Shown: one piece after another, positions 17,391-26,926 of the stretch
How positions within the stretch are numbered: the stretch's first letter is position 1
How the letters are laid out: each line of letters opens with the position of its first letter
Assembly: GCF_019679455.1 (NCBI RefSeq)
Contig: NZ_JAIEZQ010000001.1
Span: 1,054,001-1,118,000 of the forward strand
DNA from: Nocardioides jiangsuensis
Lineage (GTDB): Bacteria; Actinomycetota; Actinomycetes; Propionibacteriales; Nocardioidaceae
Direction: 5' to 3'
DNA: 64,000 nt
The notes under the pieces: generated by a model
Databases searched by the model: none
Told to the model about the DNA's origin: nothing
The model's input: the letters and a program-made list of their open reading frames with translations, nothing else
Made by a program: the position numbers and the translations under genes

Positions 17391-19655
17391 ATGCCTCGCC
17401 GCCTTCTGACGTCCTCGTGGCCGGCGGTGCTGGTCACCGCTGTCGGCATCGTGGTCGTCCTGCTGCACTTCGGGATCGCCGCCCCCTCCATCGCGCGCTA
17501 CGCGCTGTACCTCGCGGGCGTCGCGCTCCCCGGCGTCTTCGTGTGGCGACTGCTGCTGCAGCGGCTGCACACCGACGAGACCGACCGTCCGGGGCCGACC
17601 TGGTTCGAGGACCTCTCCCTCGGTTTCATCCTGGGCTTCGGCCTGCAGCTCCCGTTCTTCCTGGTCGGCGTGGCCCTCGAGGCACCGCTCGTGATCCTGG
17701 TCCCGCCGGTGGTCGTGGCGGTGCTGAGCGTCGCCACGCCGTTCGGGCGCCGTGCCTGGAGCCTGCCGACCGGCGCCCTCGACGTGCGCGCGGCCTGGGC
17801 GCTGGCGCTGGTCACGCTGTACGGCGTCTACTGGCTCGCCCGGTACTCCTTCCCGCTCCGCCCGCTCTTCGCGTCCGGCAACCGCGCCACCAGCATCGAC
17901 GAGACCTTCCACCAGGCGCTGGTCGCGGACATCTCGCACCGGTTCCCGCCGCAGATCCCGTTCGTGCTCGACACCCGGCTGGACTACCACTGGTTCGTGC
18001 ACGCCCAGGTCGGCGCCTCCAACACGATCGCCGGGCTGGGGTCCGTGCCCACCCTGCGCCTGCTGCTGCCCACGCTCGTCCTCGTGATGGCCGTGCTCGG
18101 CCTCGGCGCGGTCGCGCTGCGGCTGACCCGCCGCCCGGTGGCCGCGGTGCTCGCGCCCGCCCTGCTCCTCGGCGGCGCCTACCACCTGCTCGGCCCCGAC
18201 TACGGCACCGCGACCTTCCTCGACCCCTACATCTCCAAGCGGTTCCAGGGCAGCCCCTCGCAGATCTACGGCGTGATGTGCTCGATGCCGGCGGTGATGC
18301 TGATCCTCGAGGTGCTGCGCCCGAACCGGCGCGCCGACCGGCTCACCTGGGTCGCGCTGGTCCTGGCCCTGCTCGGCCTGTCGGGTGCGAAGGCGACGTT
18401 CATGCCGGCCTTCGTGTGCGGCGCGGTCGCCGCCTGGGTGGTCCAGCTGCTGCTGACCCGGCGCGTGGACCGGGCCGCGACCGGTGTCGTCGCGCTGACC
18501 ATCCTGGTCGCCGCCTTCGCCCAGATCGTGCTCTTCGGCGGCCAGGGCGGGGCGATGGACGTCGCCTTCTGGCAGACCAGCACCACCGCGCTCGCCTCGG
18601 AGAAGCTGCCGGACACGGTGCTGAACACCACGCTGATGACGCTGGTGATGCTCACCGCGTGGCTGCTGTACGGCGTCGGGCTGGTCGCTCTGCGCAGGAA
18701 GGTGCTCGACCCACGTGCGGTGTGGCTGATCGTCTCGTTCGCGGCCGGGCTCACCGTGCCGTTCGTGCTCTACCGCACCGGGCTGAGCCAGCTCTGGTTC
18801 AGCCGCAGCGTCGCGGAGCTGGTCGTGCTCGCCTCGGTCTGGGGCCTGTCCCTGGTCCTCCCCCGACCGCTCACCGTCCGCCGGGCGCTGCCCCTGCTCG
18901 GCCTCGCCGCCGTCGCGGGGGTGGCGGCGTACGCCACCTCCCTGTACGTCGACGGGCTGCACGCTCACGACCGCGCCACCACGAACACCATGCTGCTCAC
19001 GGTCCTGGTGCCGCCGGCGCTCGTGCTGGGCTGGCTCCTGGTCCGCCTGCTGGCGCGGCTCGTGCCCGCCGTCCCGCGACCCGGGCTGGTCGTCCTGCTC
19101 GCGCTGCTGCTCGGCCTGACCGGCCAGAGCATGGTGTCGACGGCGTACGACACCCTCACCGGCGCGAAGATCGCCGGGCAGAACAGGAGCGAGAGCAAGG
19201 GTGGCCCGCGGATGTTCGCGGCCGGCGGCGTGGAGGCGGCGGAGTACATCAAGGAGCACTCCTCGGTCGACGACGTGGTCGCCACCAACATCCACTGCGC
19301 CAAGCCCGACGCGCGGCGCTGCGACAACCGCAACTTCTGGGTGGCCGCCTACGCCGAGCGCCGGGTCGTGCTCGAGGGCTGGGGCTACACCGCGGCGCTG
19401 AACAAGACCTACCAGGAGGGCATGCGCAACGCCTTCCTGCCGGCGCCCGACCAGGAGCGTCTCGCGCTCAACGACGCGGCGTTCACGGACCCCTCGCCGG
19501 AGACGATTCGCGCGCTCGTGGACACCTACGGGGTGGACTGGCTCTTCGTCGGCAAGAAGTACGAGGCCGACCTCGAGGGGCTGTCCGAGCAGACCGGGCT
19601 CATCGAGCGGGTCTTCCGCAACAAGAACTACGTGGTCTACCAGGTCCTGGACTGA
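17391..19655 (+). CDS. large polytopic membrane protein, GT-C glycosyltransferase-like
   Basis: The 754-residue product has about 12-14 transmembrane segments over residues 1-580 and a soluble C-terminal domain of about 150 residues. The latter contains [28 protein letters not shown] and ends near [10 protein letters not shown]. This architecture, with an acidic pair ([14 protein letters not shown]) in an early extracytoplasmic loop, resembles lipid-linked-sugar GT-C enzymes. No family name is certain. It precedes rmlA by 34 bp, suggesting a role in transferring or polymerising a sugar at the outer face. The alternative is a membrane protein of unknown function. Confidence 0.7.
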   Translation: MPRRLLTSSWPAVLVTAVGIVVVLLHFGIAAPSIARYALYLAGVALPGVFVWRLLLQRLHTDETDRPGPTWFEDLSLGFILGFGLQLPFFLVGVALEAPLVILVPPVVVAVLSVATPFGRRAWSLPTGALDVRAAWALALVTLYGVYWLARYSFPLRPLFASGNRATSIDETFHQALVADISHRFPPQIPFVLDTRLDYHWFVHAQVGASNTIAGLGSVPTLRLLLPTLVLVMAVLGLGAVALRLTRRPVAAVLAPALLLGGAYHLLGPDYGTATFLDPYISKRFQGSPSQIYGVMCSMPAVMLILEVLRPNRRADRLTWVALVLALLGLSGAKATFMPAFVCGAVAAWVVQLLLTRRVDRAATGVVALTILVAAFAQIVLFGGQGGAMDVAFWQTSTTALASEKLPDTVLNTTLMTLVMLTAWLLYGVGLVALRRKVLDPRAVWLIVSFAAGLTVPFVLYRTGLSQLWFSRSVAELVVLASVWGLSLVLPRPLTVRRALPLLGLAAVAGVAAYATSLYVDGLHAHDRATTNTMLLTVLVPPALVLGWLLVRLLARLVPAVPRPGLVVLLALLLGLTGQSMVSTAYDTLTGAKIAGQNRSESKGGPRMFAAGGVEAAEYIKEHSSVDDVVATNIHCAKPDARRCDNRNFWVAAYAERRVVLEGWGYTAALNKTYQEGMRNAFLPAPDQERLALNDAAFTDPSPETIRALVDTYGVDWLFVGKKYEADLEGLSEQTGLIERVFRNKNYVVYQVLD

Positions 19656-19689
19656 GCCGTCCGGCCCGGGACTGACATACTCGGGCCTC

Positions 19690-20589
19690 ATGCGAGGCAT
19701 CATCCTGGCCGGCGGCGCCGGCACCCGGCTCCACCCGATCACGCTCGGCGTCAGCAAGCAGCTCATGCCGGTGTACGACAAGCCGATGATCTACTACCCG
19801 CTGTCCACGCTGCTGCTGGCCGGGATCCGGGAGATCCTCGTGATCACCACGCCGCACGAGGCGGAGGGCTTCGAGCGGCTGCTCGGCGACGGCTCCCGGT
19901 TCGGCGTGTCGTTCACCTACGCCCAGCAGCCGGAGCCCAAGGGCCTCGCCCAGGCGTTCACGATCGGCGCGGACTTCATCGGCGACGAGCGGGTGGCGCT
20001 CGTCCTCGGCGACAACATCTTCTACGGCCAGGGCCTCGGCCTCCAGCTCGAGCGGTTCGCCCAGCTCGACGGGGCCGCGGTGTTCGCCTACTGGGTGGAC
20101 GACCCCACCGCGTACGGCGTCGTGGAGTTCGACGGCTCCGGGATCGCGCTGTCGCTGGAGGAGAAGCCGGAGAAGCCGCGGAGCAACTACGCCGTCCCCG
20201 GGCTCTACTTCTACGACAACGACGTGGTGCACATCGCGCGCGACCTCGAGCCCTCCGCGCGCGGTGAGTACGAGATCACCGACATCAACCGGGTCTATCT
20301 CGAGCGCGGCGACCTGCACGTGCACGTGCTCGCCCGCGGCACCGCGTGGCTCGACACCGGCACCTTCGAGTCGCTCAACGACGCCAGCAACTTCATCCGC
20401 ACCGTGGAGAGCCGCCAGGGCCTCAAGATCGGCTCGCCGGAGGAGGTCGCCTGGCGGCAGGGGTTCCTCAGCGACGAGGAGCTCCGCGACCGCGCCGAGG
20501 CGATGCTCAAGAGCGGGTACGGCGACTACCTGGTGCAGCTGCTCGAGCGGCGCGACATCCCGCGGCGCCGCCGTACCCCGCAGGCCTGA
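19690..20589 (+). CDS. rmlA: glucose-1-phosphate thymidylyltransferase
   Basis: The 299-residue nucleotidyltransferase makes dTDP-glucose from dTTP and glucose-1-phosphate, the first step to dTDP-rhamnose and other deoxysugars. It carries [13 protein letters not shown] and [20 protein letters not shown], which are diagnostic. The length is normal. A CATACT -10-like box sits 8 nt before the ATG. It converges with rmlB, with 4 bp between stops. Confidence 0.95.
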   Translation: MRGIILAGGAGTRLHPITLGVSKQLMPVYDKPMIYYPLSTLLLAGIREILVITTPHEAEGFERLLGDGSRFGVSFTYAQQPEPKGLAQAFTIGADFIGDERVALVLGDNIFYGQGLGLQLERFAQLDGAAVFAYWVDDPTAYGVVEFDGSGIALSLEEKPEKPRSNYAVPGLYFYDNDVVHIARDLEPSARGEYEITDINRVYLERGDLHVHVLARGTAWLDTGTFESLNDASNFIRTVESRQGLKIGSPEEVAWRQGFLSDEELRDRAEAMLKSGYGDYLVQLLERRDIPRRRRTPQA

Positions 20590-20593
20590 GGGG

Positions 20594-21583
20594 CTAGCGC
20601 GCCAGCTGCGCGCGCTCCTTCAGCGGCTCCCACCAGGCGCGGTTCTCGGCGTACCAGCGCACCGTGTCGGCGAGGCCCTGCTCGAAGTCCACGGCCGGCT
20701 CGTAGCCGAGCTCGCTGCGGATCTTGTCGATCGAGACCGAGTAGCGCAGGTCGTGGCCCTTGCGGTCCTCGACGTTCACCACGCTGTCCCAGCCGGCGCC
20801 GCACGCGTCGAGGAGCCGGCCGGTGAGCTCCTTGTTGGTGAGCTCGGTGCCGCCGCCGATGTTGTAGACCTCCCCCAACCGACCCTTCTCCAGGACCAGG
20901 TGGATGCCGCGGCAGTGGTCGTCGACGTGCAGCCAGTCGCGCACGTTGCTGCCCTCGCCGTACAGCGGGACCGTCTGACCGTCGATGAGGTTGGTCACGA
21001 AGAGCGGGATGACCTTCTCGGGGAACTGGTAGGGCCCGTAGTTGTTCGAGCACCGCGTCACGCACACCGGGAGCTGGTGGGTGCGGTAGTAGGAGCGGGC
21101 GATCAGGTCGCTCGACGCCTTGGAGGCGGAGTAGGGCGAGTTCGGCTCCAGCGGCTGGTTCTCGTCCCAGCTGCCCTCGGAGATCGAGCCGTAGACCTCG
21201 TCGGTGGAGACGTGCACGAACTTCTCGACGCCGTGCTCGAGGGCGGAGTCGAGCAGGGTCTGGGTGCCCACGACGTTGGTCATCACGAAGTCGGCGGCGC
21301 CCATGATCGAGCGGTCCACGTGGCTCTCCGCCGCGAAGTGGACGACCACGTCGGCCTGCTGCATCAGCTCGTCGACGAGGACCCGGTCGAGGATGTCGCC
21401 CTCGACGAAGCGCAGGCGCTCGTCTTCTCGCACCGTGGCGAGGTTGGTGAGGCTGCCGGCGTACGTCAGCTTGTCGAGGACGATGACCTGGCTGGGCTTC
21501 GAGAGCCCCCAGGCGTCGCCGAGGATGGTGCGGACGTAGTGGCTGCCGATGAACCCGGCGCCGCCGGTGACGAGGATCTTCAT
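20594..21583 (-). CDS. rmlB: dTDP-glucose 4,6-dehydratase
   Basis: The 329-residue extended SDR enzyme converts dTDP-glucose to dTDP-4-keto-6-deoxyglucose. It has the NAD-binding GGAGFIGSHYVR, the catalytic STDEVYG and the YxxxK site in SPYSASKASSDL. It is paired tail to tail with rmlA. rmlC and rmlD are not in this window, so the end product could be rhamnose or another 6-deoxy sugar. Confidence 0.95.
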   Translation of the reverse strand: MKILVTGGAGFIGSHYVRTILGDAWGLSKPSQVIVLDKLTYAGSLTNLATVREDERLRFVEGDILDRVLVDELMQQADVVVHFAAESHVDRSIMGAADFVMTNVVGTQTLLDSALEHGVEKFVHVSTDEVYGSISEGSWDENQPLEPNSPYSASKASSDLIARSYYRTHQLPVCVTRCSNNYGPYQFPEKVIPLFVTNLIDGQTVPLYGEGSNVRDWLHVDDHCRGIHLVLEKGRLGEVYNIGGGTELTNKELTGRLLDACGAGWDSVVNVEDRKGHDLRYSVSIDKIRSELGYEPAVDFEQGLADTVRWYAENRAWWEPLKERAQLAR

Positions 21584-21589
21584 GGCGGC

Positions 21590-21595
21590 AGCCTA
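21590..21595 (-). promoter_or_regulatory. -10 box of rmlB
   Basis: On the minus strand TAGGCT lies 6 nt before the rmlB ATG, a leaderless arrangement. It is back to back with the flippase promoter. Confidence 0.5.
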
Positions 21596-21609
21596 CCGAC
21601 CCCGGACGG

Positions 21610-21615
21610 TAGACT
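21610..21615 (+). promoter_or_regulatory. -10 box of flippase gene
   Basis: TAGACT is followed by 8 nt and the ATG at 21624. No Shine-Dalgarno sequence is present, so the transcript is probably leaderless. Confidence 0.5.
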
Positions 21616-21623
21616 TTGACCCC

Positions 21624-22883
21624 ATGCGGCTCAGATTGCGCGACACGACGGCACTGGCCGCAGGTTCGGCTGTCAGTGGTCTTCTCGCCTATGTCTTCTT
21701 CGCCCTCGCGACCCGTCATCTCGGTCCGGACGACGCGGCCGCGGTCTCGGTGCTGTGGACCTACTGGAGCTTCGCCGCGGCGGTGCTCACGTTCCCGCTC
21801 CAGCACTGGATCGCCCGGTCGGTGGCTGCCCACGACGGTGAGGGAGCCGTGCGGAGCGCGATGCCTCGCGTGGTGCTGTTCGTCGGGGGTGCGGCCGCGC
21901 TGTCCGGCGTGCTGGCCTGGCTGGGCCGCGATCCCCTCTTCCACCGGGAGGACGCCTGGTTCCCGCTGCTGGTGGCCTGGGTGACCCTGGGCTCCGGCTT
22001 CATCGGCGTGGTCCGCGGCGGGCTGGCGGCGCGGCACCGCTTCGTCAGCAACGCGTGGGCCCTCGTGGCGGAGAACGGCTCCCGGGTCCTCGCAGCGACC
22101 GTGCTCGTGATCGTCGGCGTCGAGGCCAACATCGGCTTCGGCATCTGCCTGGCGGCCGGTTCGCTGGTCGGCCTCCTGTGGCCCTCGGCGATCCGGTTCG
22201 GCCGCGAGCAGCACGGCGGACCGGCAGAGTCACCGTTGGCCTTCCTCTCCGGTGCGGCCGGCGGTCAGCTGATCGGCCAGGCCGTGCTCACCGGCGGCCC
22301 GGTGGTCCTCGCGCTCAGCGGGGGCAGCGCGGCCCAGGTCACCGCGCTCTTCGCGGGCCTGGCGCTGTTCCGGGCGCCGTACACGCTCGCCATCGGGCTG
22401 GTCGCCCAGGTCACCGGCCGCCTCACCGCGCTGCTCGTAGGCGGCCACCACGGCACCCTGCGCAAGGTCCGCCTGGCCGTCGTCGGGCTCGCCCTCCTCG
22501 GCGTGGGGGCCGCGGCGCTGATCGGCGCGACCCTGGGGCCGTGGCTGGTCCGGCTGATCTTCGGCCAGGACATCGTGCTGAGCGCCGGCGTGGCGACCGT
22601 GGTGGCCGTCGGCAGCGCGGTGGCGCTCGCCAACCTGGTGGTCACGCTGACGATCCTGGCCCAGAACCGCACCCACGCGGTCGCCCGCGGCTGGACGGTG
22701 GGGCTTCTCGGCGGGGCTGCCACGTTTGCGGCGACGTTCGCGCTCGCCCCTCTCGACCGCACCGTCTGGGCCTTCCTCGCCGCCGAGTGCCTGGCCTTCG
22801 CGGCGCTGCTCGTGGAGGAGATCCGCGGCCTGCGCCTGCACCGCGCCGCGACCGCCCCGGCAGCGGTCCCCAGCGGATCCTGA
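21624..22883 (+). CDS. polysaccharide flippase-like membrane protein (MOP superfamily)
   Basis: The 419-residue product has about 12 hydrophobic segments. Its N-terminus (TTALAAGSAVSGLLAYVFFA followed by LATRHLGPDDAAAVSVLW) is like the start of Wzx/oligosaccharide flippases. These move lipid-linked repeat units across the membrane. It is divergent from rmlB and next to an epimerase, which supports a role in exporting a deoxysugar-containing glycan. Similarity to known Wzx is inferred from topology and the first helix, not from a catalytic motif. Confidence 0.75.
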   Translation: MRLRLRDTTALAAGSAVSGLLAYVFFALATRHLGPDDAAAVSVLWTYWSFAAAVLTFPLQHWIARSVAAHDGEGAVRSAMPRVVLFVGGAAALSGVLAWLGRDPLFHREDAWFPLLVAWVTLGSGFIGVVRGGLAARHRFVSNAWALVAENGSRVLAATVLVIVGVEANIGFGICLAAGSLVGLLWPSAIRFGREQHGGPAESPLAFLSGAAGGQLIGQAVLTGGPVVLALSGGSAAQVTALFAGLALFRAPYTLAIGLVAQVTGRLTALLVGGHHGTLRKVRLAVVGLALLGVGAAALIGATLGPWLVRLIFGQDIVLSAGVATVVAVGSAVALANLVVTLTILAQNRTHAVARGWTVGLLGGAATFAATFALAPLDRTVWAFLAAECLAFAALLVEEIRGLRLHRAATAPAAVPSGS

Positions 22884-22943
22884 CTCGTTCGCTGCGGGTG
22901 AAAGCGGTGGCGACCGGCGCCGTGGGAGTGCTTCGCTGAGGCG

Positions 22944-24068
22944 ATGAACTCCCTGGACACCAGCGCGAAGACCCTCGACGGCACGCCGGCCACGGCCTCG
23001 CGACCGGCCGACGGCGATCTCGAACCGGCGCCGGAGGCGCAGACGACGTCCGCGCCCCCGGCCCTGCGCCTGCTCGTCCTGGGTGGCACGTCCTGGCTCG
23101 GCGGGACGGTCGCTGACCTGGCCCGGCGCCGTGGTCACGAGGTGACCTGCCTGGCGCGCGGCTTCTCCGGAGCGGTCCCCGGCCAGGTCCGCCACGTCGT
23201 CGCCGACCGCTGGCAGGACGGCGCCTACGACGGGGTGGCGGACAGCGACTGGGACGCCGTCCTGGACCTCACCTGGCAGCCCGAGCTCGCCCGCTCGGCG
23301 CTCTCCGCGCTCGCGACGCGGGCCGCGCACTGGATCCTCGTCTCGTCGTGCTCGGTGTACGCCGACCACGGCACGCCCGGTCACGACGAGAGCGCCGCCG
23401 TGGTGGACGGTTGGACCGGTCGGGGGGAGGCGCCGATCGAGGAGTACGGCGCCGCGAAGGTTTCATGTGAAACAGCGAGCCGGGACGCCGTGCAGGCGGA
23501 CCGGCTACTCATCGCCCGCGCCGGCCTGATCGCGGGCTACGGGGACACCAGCGACCGCTTCGGGTACTGGCCGGCCCGGTTCGCGACCGAGTCCCACGGG
23601 GCCGTGCTGGTCCCGCCCCTGGACGGGCCGGTGCAGGTGGTCGACGTGGCCGACCTCGCCCGCTGGCTGGTGCTCTGCGCCGAGTCACGCACGGCCGGCA
23701 CCGTGGACGCCGTCGGCGAGCCGCACGTCTTCCGTGACGTGCTCGAGGCGTGCGTGACGGCGACCGGGAACGGGTCGCCCATCGTGGAGAGCAGCGACCC
23801 CTGGCTCCAGGAGCGGGAGGTGAGCCCGTGGATGGGCCCGGAGTCGCTGCCACTGTGGCTTCCGCGCCCGGACTACGCCGGGCTGATGGCGCGCAGCAAC
23901 ACCGCCGCGACCGCCTCGGGACTGACCACGCGCCCCCTGGGTGACACCGTGGACGACAGTCTGCGGTGGGAGGTCGAGCTCGGGCTGCACCGGGCCCGCA
24001 AGGCGGGGCTCAGCCCGGAGCGGGAGCGCTCCCTGGTCGCGGCACTCGGCGGTCCGGCCACCGAATGA
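22944..24068 (+). CDS. NAD-dependent epimerase/dehydratase (SDR family)
   Basis: The 374-residue product starts with a 35-residue low-complexity leader, then a Rossmann motif LLVLGGTSWLGGTVADLARR. A SSCSVYAD serine motif and an EYGAAKV lysine site correspond to the SDR S-Y-K triad. It probably modifies a nucleotide sugar or a related substrate. The codons for KVSCET contain a near-perfect parS site (23459-23474). It ends 88 bp before the parB stop with terminator hairpins between. Confidence 0.8.
   Translation: MNSLDTSAKTLDGTPATASRPADGDLEPAPEAQTTSAPPALRLLVLGGTSWLGGTVADLARRRGHEVTCLARGFSGAVPGQVRHVVADRWQDGAYDGVADSDWDAVLDLTWQPELARSALSALATRAAHWILVSSCSVYADHGTPGHDESAAVVDGWTGRGEAPIEEYGAAKVSCETASRDAVQADRLLIARAGLIAGYGDTSDRFGYWPARFATESHGAVLVPPLDGPVQVVDVADLARWLVLCAESRTAGTVDAVGEPHVFRDVLEACVTATGNGSPIVESSDPWLQEREVSPWMGPESLPLWLPRPDYAGLMARSNTAATASGLTTRPLGDTVDDSLRWEVELGLHRARKAGLSPERERSLVAALGGPATE
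23459..23474. promoter_or_regulatory. parS-like site inside the epimerase gene
   Basis: GGTTTCATGTGAAACA matches the parS consensus TGTTTCACGTGAAACA except at the first base and one central base (C to T). It is read in frame as VSCET. It lies about 3 kb from the parA-embedded sites. Confidence 0.65.
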
Positions 24069-24113
24069 GCCTGCGCCTTGCCGATTCCGCGATCTATCAC
24101 TTTATGTTTTTGT

Positions 24114-24158
24114 CGACAAAGCGACTTGTCGCTTTGTCGTTTAGTGGTTAAGCCACTA
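24114..24158. terminator. two hairpins between epimerase and parB
   Basis: A perfect 12-bp inverted repeat, CGACAAAGCGAC-TT-GTCGCTTTGTCG (24114-24139), has T-rich flanks on both sides. A second hairpin TAGTGG/CCACTA (24142-24158) overlaps the parB stop codon. Between convergent genes this is most simply a bidirectional terminator. The stretch is strikingly AT-rich for this genome. Confidence 0.65.
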
Positions 24159-25430
24159 GATCGGCCTGTCGTTCTTCGGGTCCAGAATGGACACAATCCG
24201 CTCCAGGTCGGGGATGGAGGCGAACTCCACGGTGATCTTGCCCTTGGACTTGCCGAGGTCGACCTTGACCCGGGTCTCGAACCTGTCCGACAGCCGGGAG
24301 GCCAGATCGGCCAGGGCCGGTGCGTGCGGCTTGCGGGCTCGCGCCCGAGGCCGGTCCTTGCCGTACTCACCGACCGCGACGATCTCCTCCAGCCCGCGCA
24401 CCGAGATGCCCTCGGCGATGACCCGGGCCGCCAGTCGGTCCTGGACGTCGCTGTCGGTGACGGCGAGCAGGGCGCGGGCGTGCCCGGCGGAGAGCACGCC
24501 GGCGGCCACCCGGCGCTGCACGGCGGGCGAGAGGCGCAGGAGACGCAGCGTGTTGGAGATCTGCGGCCGGCTGCGGCCGATCCGGGTGGCGAGCTCCTCG
24601 TGCGTGCACCCGAAGTCGTCGAGCAGCTGCTCGTAGGCGGCCGCCTCCTCGAGCGGGTTGAGCTGCGAACGGTGCAGGTTCTCCAGGAGCGCGTCCCGGA
24701 GCAGCGCGTCGTCGCCGGTGTCCCTGACGATCGCCGGGATCGTCTCCAGGCCCGCCTCCTGGGTGGCGCGCCAACGACGCTCACCCATGATCAGCTCGTA
24801 AGCACCGTCACCGGTCTGACGGACCACCACCGGCTGGAGCAGGCCGATCTCGCGGACCGAATGCACCAGCTCCGCCATCGCCTCCTCCTCGAAGACCTGG
24901 CGCGGCTGCCGCGGGTTCGGGGAGATCTGCGTGACGGGGAGCTCGGCGAAGTAGGCGCCGGCCACGGGGACGAGGCCGGACCCGTCGTCCGTGCCCGCGC
25001 GGCCCGACGTGGCGTCGCCGGCTTCGCTGGGGGTGTCGACACCCGTCCCCGAGGAGGCGCCGCCGTCGGTGCCACCCGAGTCAGTGGTCACCGACCCGGC
25101 GGTCGGGGCGGAAGAGCCGTTCTGACCCGCAGCGGTGTCGCCGTCCCCGGACCCGGCGGACTCGCCCGGGCGGCCCGGCGCGGAGCCGTTCCCGGAGCCG
25201 TACGTCGCGTCCGGGGCGGTCACCGGCCCGCTGACCTGCGAAAACGCCTCTGCACCAGCCGGTGACGCCGCGTCAGCGCCGGTGGCCGACTGATCCGTTT
25301 GGCCGTCCTCCGCGTGCTCAGGAGCGGCAGGGAAGCGCGGCGTCGACGCCGGCTGCGTCGGGGGCGCGGTCGGGATCAACGATCCGAGTCCGCGGCCGAG
25401 CCCGCGTCGCTGCTGGTGCTTCGAGGTCAT
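24156..25430 (-). CDS. parB: chromosome partitioning protein ParB
   Basis: The 424-residue ParB is a CTP-dependent clamp that loads at parS and spreads to form the segregation complex. It has the ParA-activating N-terminus with [13 protein letters not shown], then about 130 residues of Gly/Ser/Thr/Asp low-complexity linker, then the ParB/Srx domain ([19 protein letters not shown]) and the KorB-type helix-turn-helix around [20 protein letters not shown]. The dimerisation domain follows. The linker makes it longer than the usual 300-350 residues. Its start overlaps the parA stop by 4 bp. Confidence 0.95.
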   Translation of the reverse strand: MTSKHQQRRGLGRGLGSLIPTAPPTQPASTPRFPAAPEHAEDGQTDQSATGADAASPAGAEAFSQVSGPVTAPDATYGSGNGSAPGRPGESAGSGDGDTAAGQNGSSAPTAGSVTTDSGGTDGGASSGTGVDTPSEAGDATSGRAGTDDGSGLVPVAGAYFAELPVTQISPNPRQPRQVFEEEAMAELVHSVREIGLLQPVVVRQTGDGAYELIMGERRWRATQEAGLETIPAIVRDTGDDALLRDALLENLHRSQLNPLEEAAAYEQLLDDFGCTHEELATRIGRSRPQISNTLRLLRLSPAVQRRVAAGVLSAGHARALLAVTDSDVQDRLAARVIAEGISVRGLEEIVAVGEYGKDRPRARARKPHAPALADLASRLSDRFETRVKVDLGKSKGKITVEFASIPDLERIVSILDPKNDRPI

Positions 25431-26578
25431 GCGTTCGCTCCTTTGAGGGCCATCTCACGGGCAGCTTCGAGGTAGCTGAGTGCGCCCGGGGAACCAGGAT
25501 CGTAGGTCATCACGCTCTGCCCGTAGCTCGGCGCCTCGGAGATCCGCACCGAGCGAGGAATCGCCGTCCGCAGCACCTGGTCGCCGAAGTGGCTGCGGAC
25601 CTCCTCGGCCACACCGGCCGCCAGGCGGGTGCGGGCGTCGTACATGGTGAGCAGGATGGTGGAGATGGCGAGCTCCGGGTTCAGGTGCGCCCTGACCATC
25701 TCGACCGTCTCCAGCAGCTGGCCGAGACCTTCGAGCGCGTAGTACTCCGCCTGGATCGGGATCAACATCTCCTCGCCGGCCACCAGCGCGTTCAGCGTGA
25801 GCAGCCCGAGCGACGGTGGGCAGTCGATCAGGACGTAGTCGAGCCGGTCCTCGTCCTCGGCGGTCACCGGCGGGTAGGCCATGATCGCCTTGCGCAGCCG
25901 GCTCTCCCGGGCGACGAGGCTGACCAGCTCGATCTCGGCGCCCGCCAGGTCGATCGTGGCCGGCACGACGAACAGCCCCGGCACCTCGGGGCTCTCCTGG
26001 ACGATCTCGGTCAGCGGCACGCCGTCGACGAGCGCGTCGTAGGTCGAGGGGGTCCCGCGGTGGTGGTCGATCGACAACGCCGTGGAGGCGTTGCCCTGCG
26101 GGTCCAGGTCGACCACGAGCACGCGCAGGCCGTGCTGGGCGAGCGCCGCCGCCATGTTGACCGTGGACGTCGTCTTGCCGACGCCGCCCTTCTGGTTGGC
26201 CACGACCATCACCCGCGCACGCTTCGGCCGCGGAAGCGGCTCGCGAAGCCTGCGCCCCTCGCGCACGAGCAGCTGGTGCTCGACGGAGCGGGCCATCGGC
26301 GTGGACTCGTCGGCGACAGCAAGGCTGTGCGCGGCGACGTCGGCCGCCGTCCGGTAGGCCGAGGTGCCCGGCGCGGGATACGGCCCGAAGCGGGTGGCAT
26401 CCATCGGCTCGGACTGGTTCACGGTGTTCTCCTCGGCGGGTGCTGCGTCGGCTGCGGATTCTGTTTCACGTGAAACGGGCGACTCTGCCTGATCCTCTGA
26501 GACCGGTTCGGGCGGAGCACTTGCTGTCTCACGTGAGACCAGCGTTTCACGTGAAACGGGCTCAGACGGGAGCGACAT
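25427..26578 (-). CDS. parA: chromosome partitioning ATPase ParA
   Basis: This Walker-type ATPase works with ParB to move origins apart. It has the deviant P-loop [15 protein letters not shown], the DLDPQGNAS motif and [20 protein letters not shown]. From the ATG at 26578 it is 383 residues; a GTG lies one codon upstream. The frame stays open to a GTG at 26923, 3 bp from the rsmG stop, but the extra 115 residues look non-coding and cover DnaA boxes, so the shorter start is preferred. The N-terminal VSRET repeats are encoded by parS sites; M. tuberculosis ParA has a similar VSRET. Confidence 0.88.
   Translation of the reverse strand: MSLPSEPVSRETLVSRETASAPPEPVSEDQAESPVSRETESAADAAPAEENTVNQSEPMDATRFGPYPAPGTSAYRTAADVAAHSLAVADESTPMARSVEHQLLVREGRRLREPLPRPKRARVMVVANQKGGVGKTTSTVNMAAALAQHGLRVLVVDLDPQGNASTALSIDHHRGTPSTYDALVDGVPLTEIVQESPEVPGLFVVPATIDLAGAEIELVSLVARESRLRKAIMAYPPVTAEDEDRLDYVLIDCPPSLGLLTLNALVAGEEMLIPIQAEYYALEGLGQLLETVEMVRAHLNPELAISTILLTMYDARTRLAAGVAEEVRSHFGDQVLRTAIPRSVRISEAPSYGQSVMTYDPGSPGALSYLEAAREMALKGANA
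26462..26477. promoter_or_regulatory. parS site 1 inside parA
   Basis: TGTTTCACGTGAAACG matches the parS consensus at 15 of 16 positions. On the parA strand it is read as VSRET. Confidence 0.92.
26525..26540. promoter_or_regulatory. parS-like site 2 inside parA
   Basis: TGTCTCACGTGAGACC keeps the palindromic core CTCACGTGAG with symmetric changes (T to C, A to G). It is read as VSRET with different codons. It probably has lower affinity than the neighbouring site. Confidence 0.65.
26543..26558. promoter_or_regulatory. parS site 3 inside parA
   Basis: CGTTTCACGTGAAACG contains the full 14-bp palindrome GTTTCACGTGAAAC. It begins 2 bp after site 2, giving a paired parS block near the parA start. 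Confidence 0.92.
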
Positions 26579-26581
26579 CAC

Positions 26582-26926
26582 CGACTGTGGATGAATCTGT
26601 GGATTCTGTGGGTATCTCTCGTCACCCGGCCATCCCAGCCCCCCATATGTGCCTGAATCGGCACTTTCCGGCCACCCCAGGCCACTGACGACTCTCGGCC
26701 CTGGGGGTGCACCGGCGGTGCGTCCGCCACCCAGGAGGGACTTGTCCACAGGCTGTCCCCCGTGGTGGATATCCCGGTCGCGGCCACGGGAGAGCGGGCG
26801 CGACGCCGACGTTCCCGATGTCCCCGACACCTCCGGCGTGCCGGACGTGGTGTCCGCCCCGGCGCCGGCAGTCTGCGTCGACCGATCAGGGGTGGGGTCA
26901 GAGGTGGGCGGGGGCGTGGGCACCGG
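26582..26926. other. parA upstream region with DnaA-box-like repeats
   Basis: This 345-bp stretch contains three phased TGTGG motifs (TGTGGATGA at 26586, TGTGGATTC at 26598, TGTGGGTAT at 26607) and a perfect TTGTCCACA at 26742. It can be read as an N-terminal extension of ParA, but the predicted peptide is compositionally unlike the rest. It more probably holds the parAB promoter. DnaA could affect parAB expression or this may be an outlying part of the origin. Confidence 0.55.

Noticed and set aside
26582-26923. Start of ParA at the GTG 26923, adding 115 residues.
   Set aside because: The extension is low in similarity to known ParA, contains DnaA-box DNA and shows no domain; the start at 26578 gives a normal ParA length. 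Kept as an open alternative.
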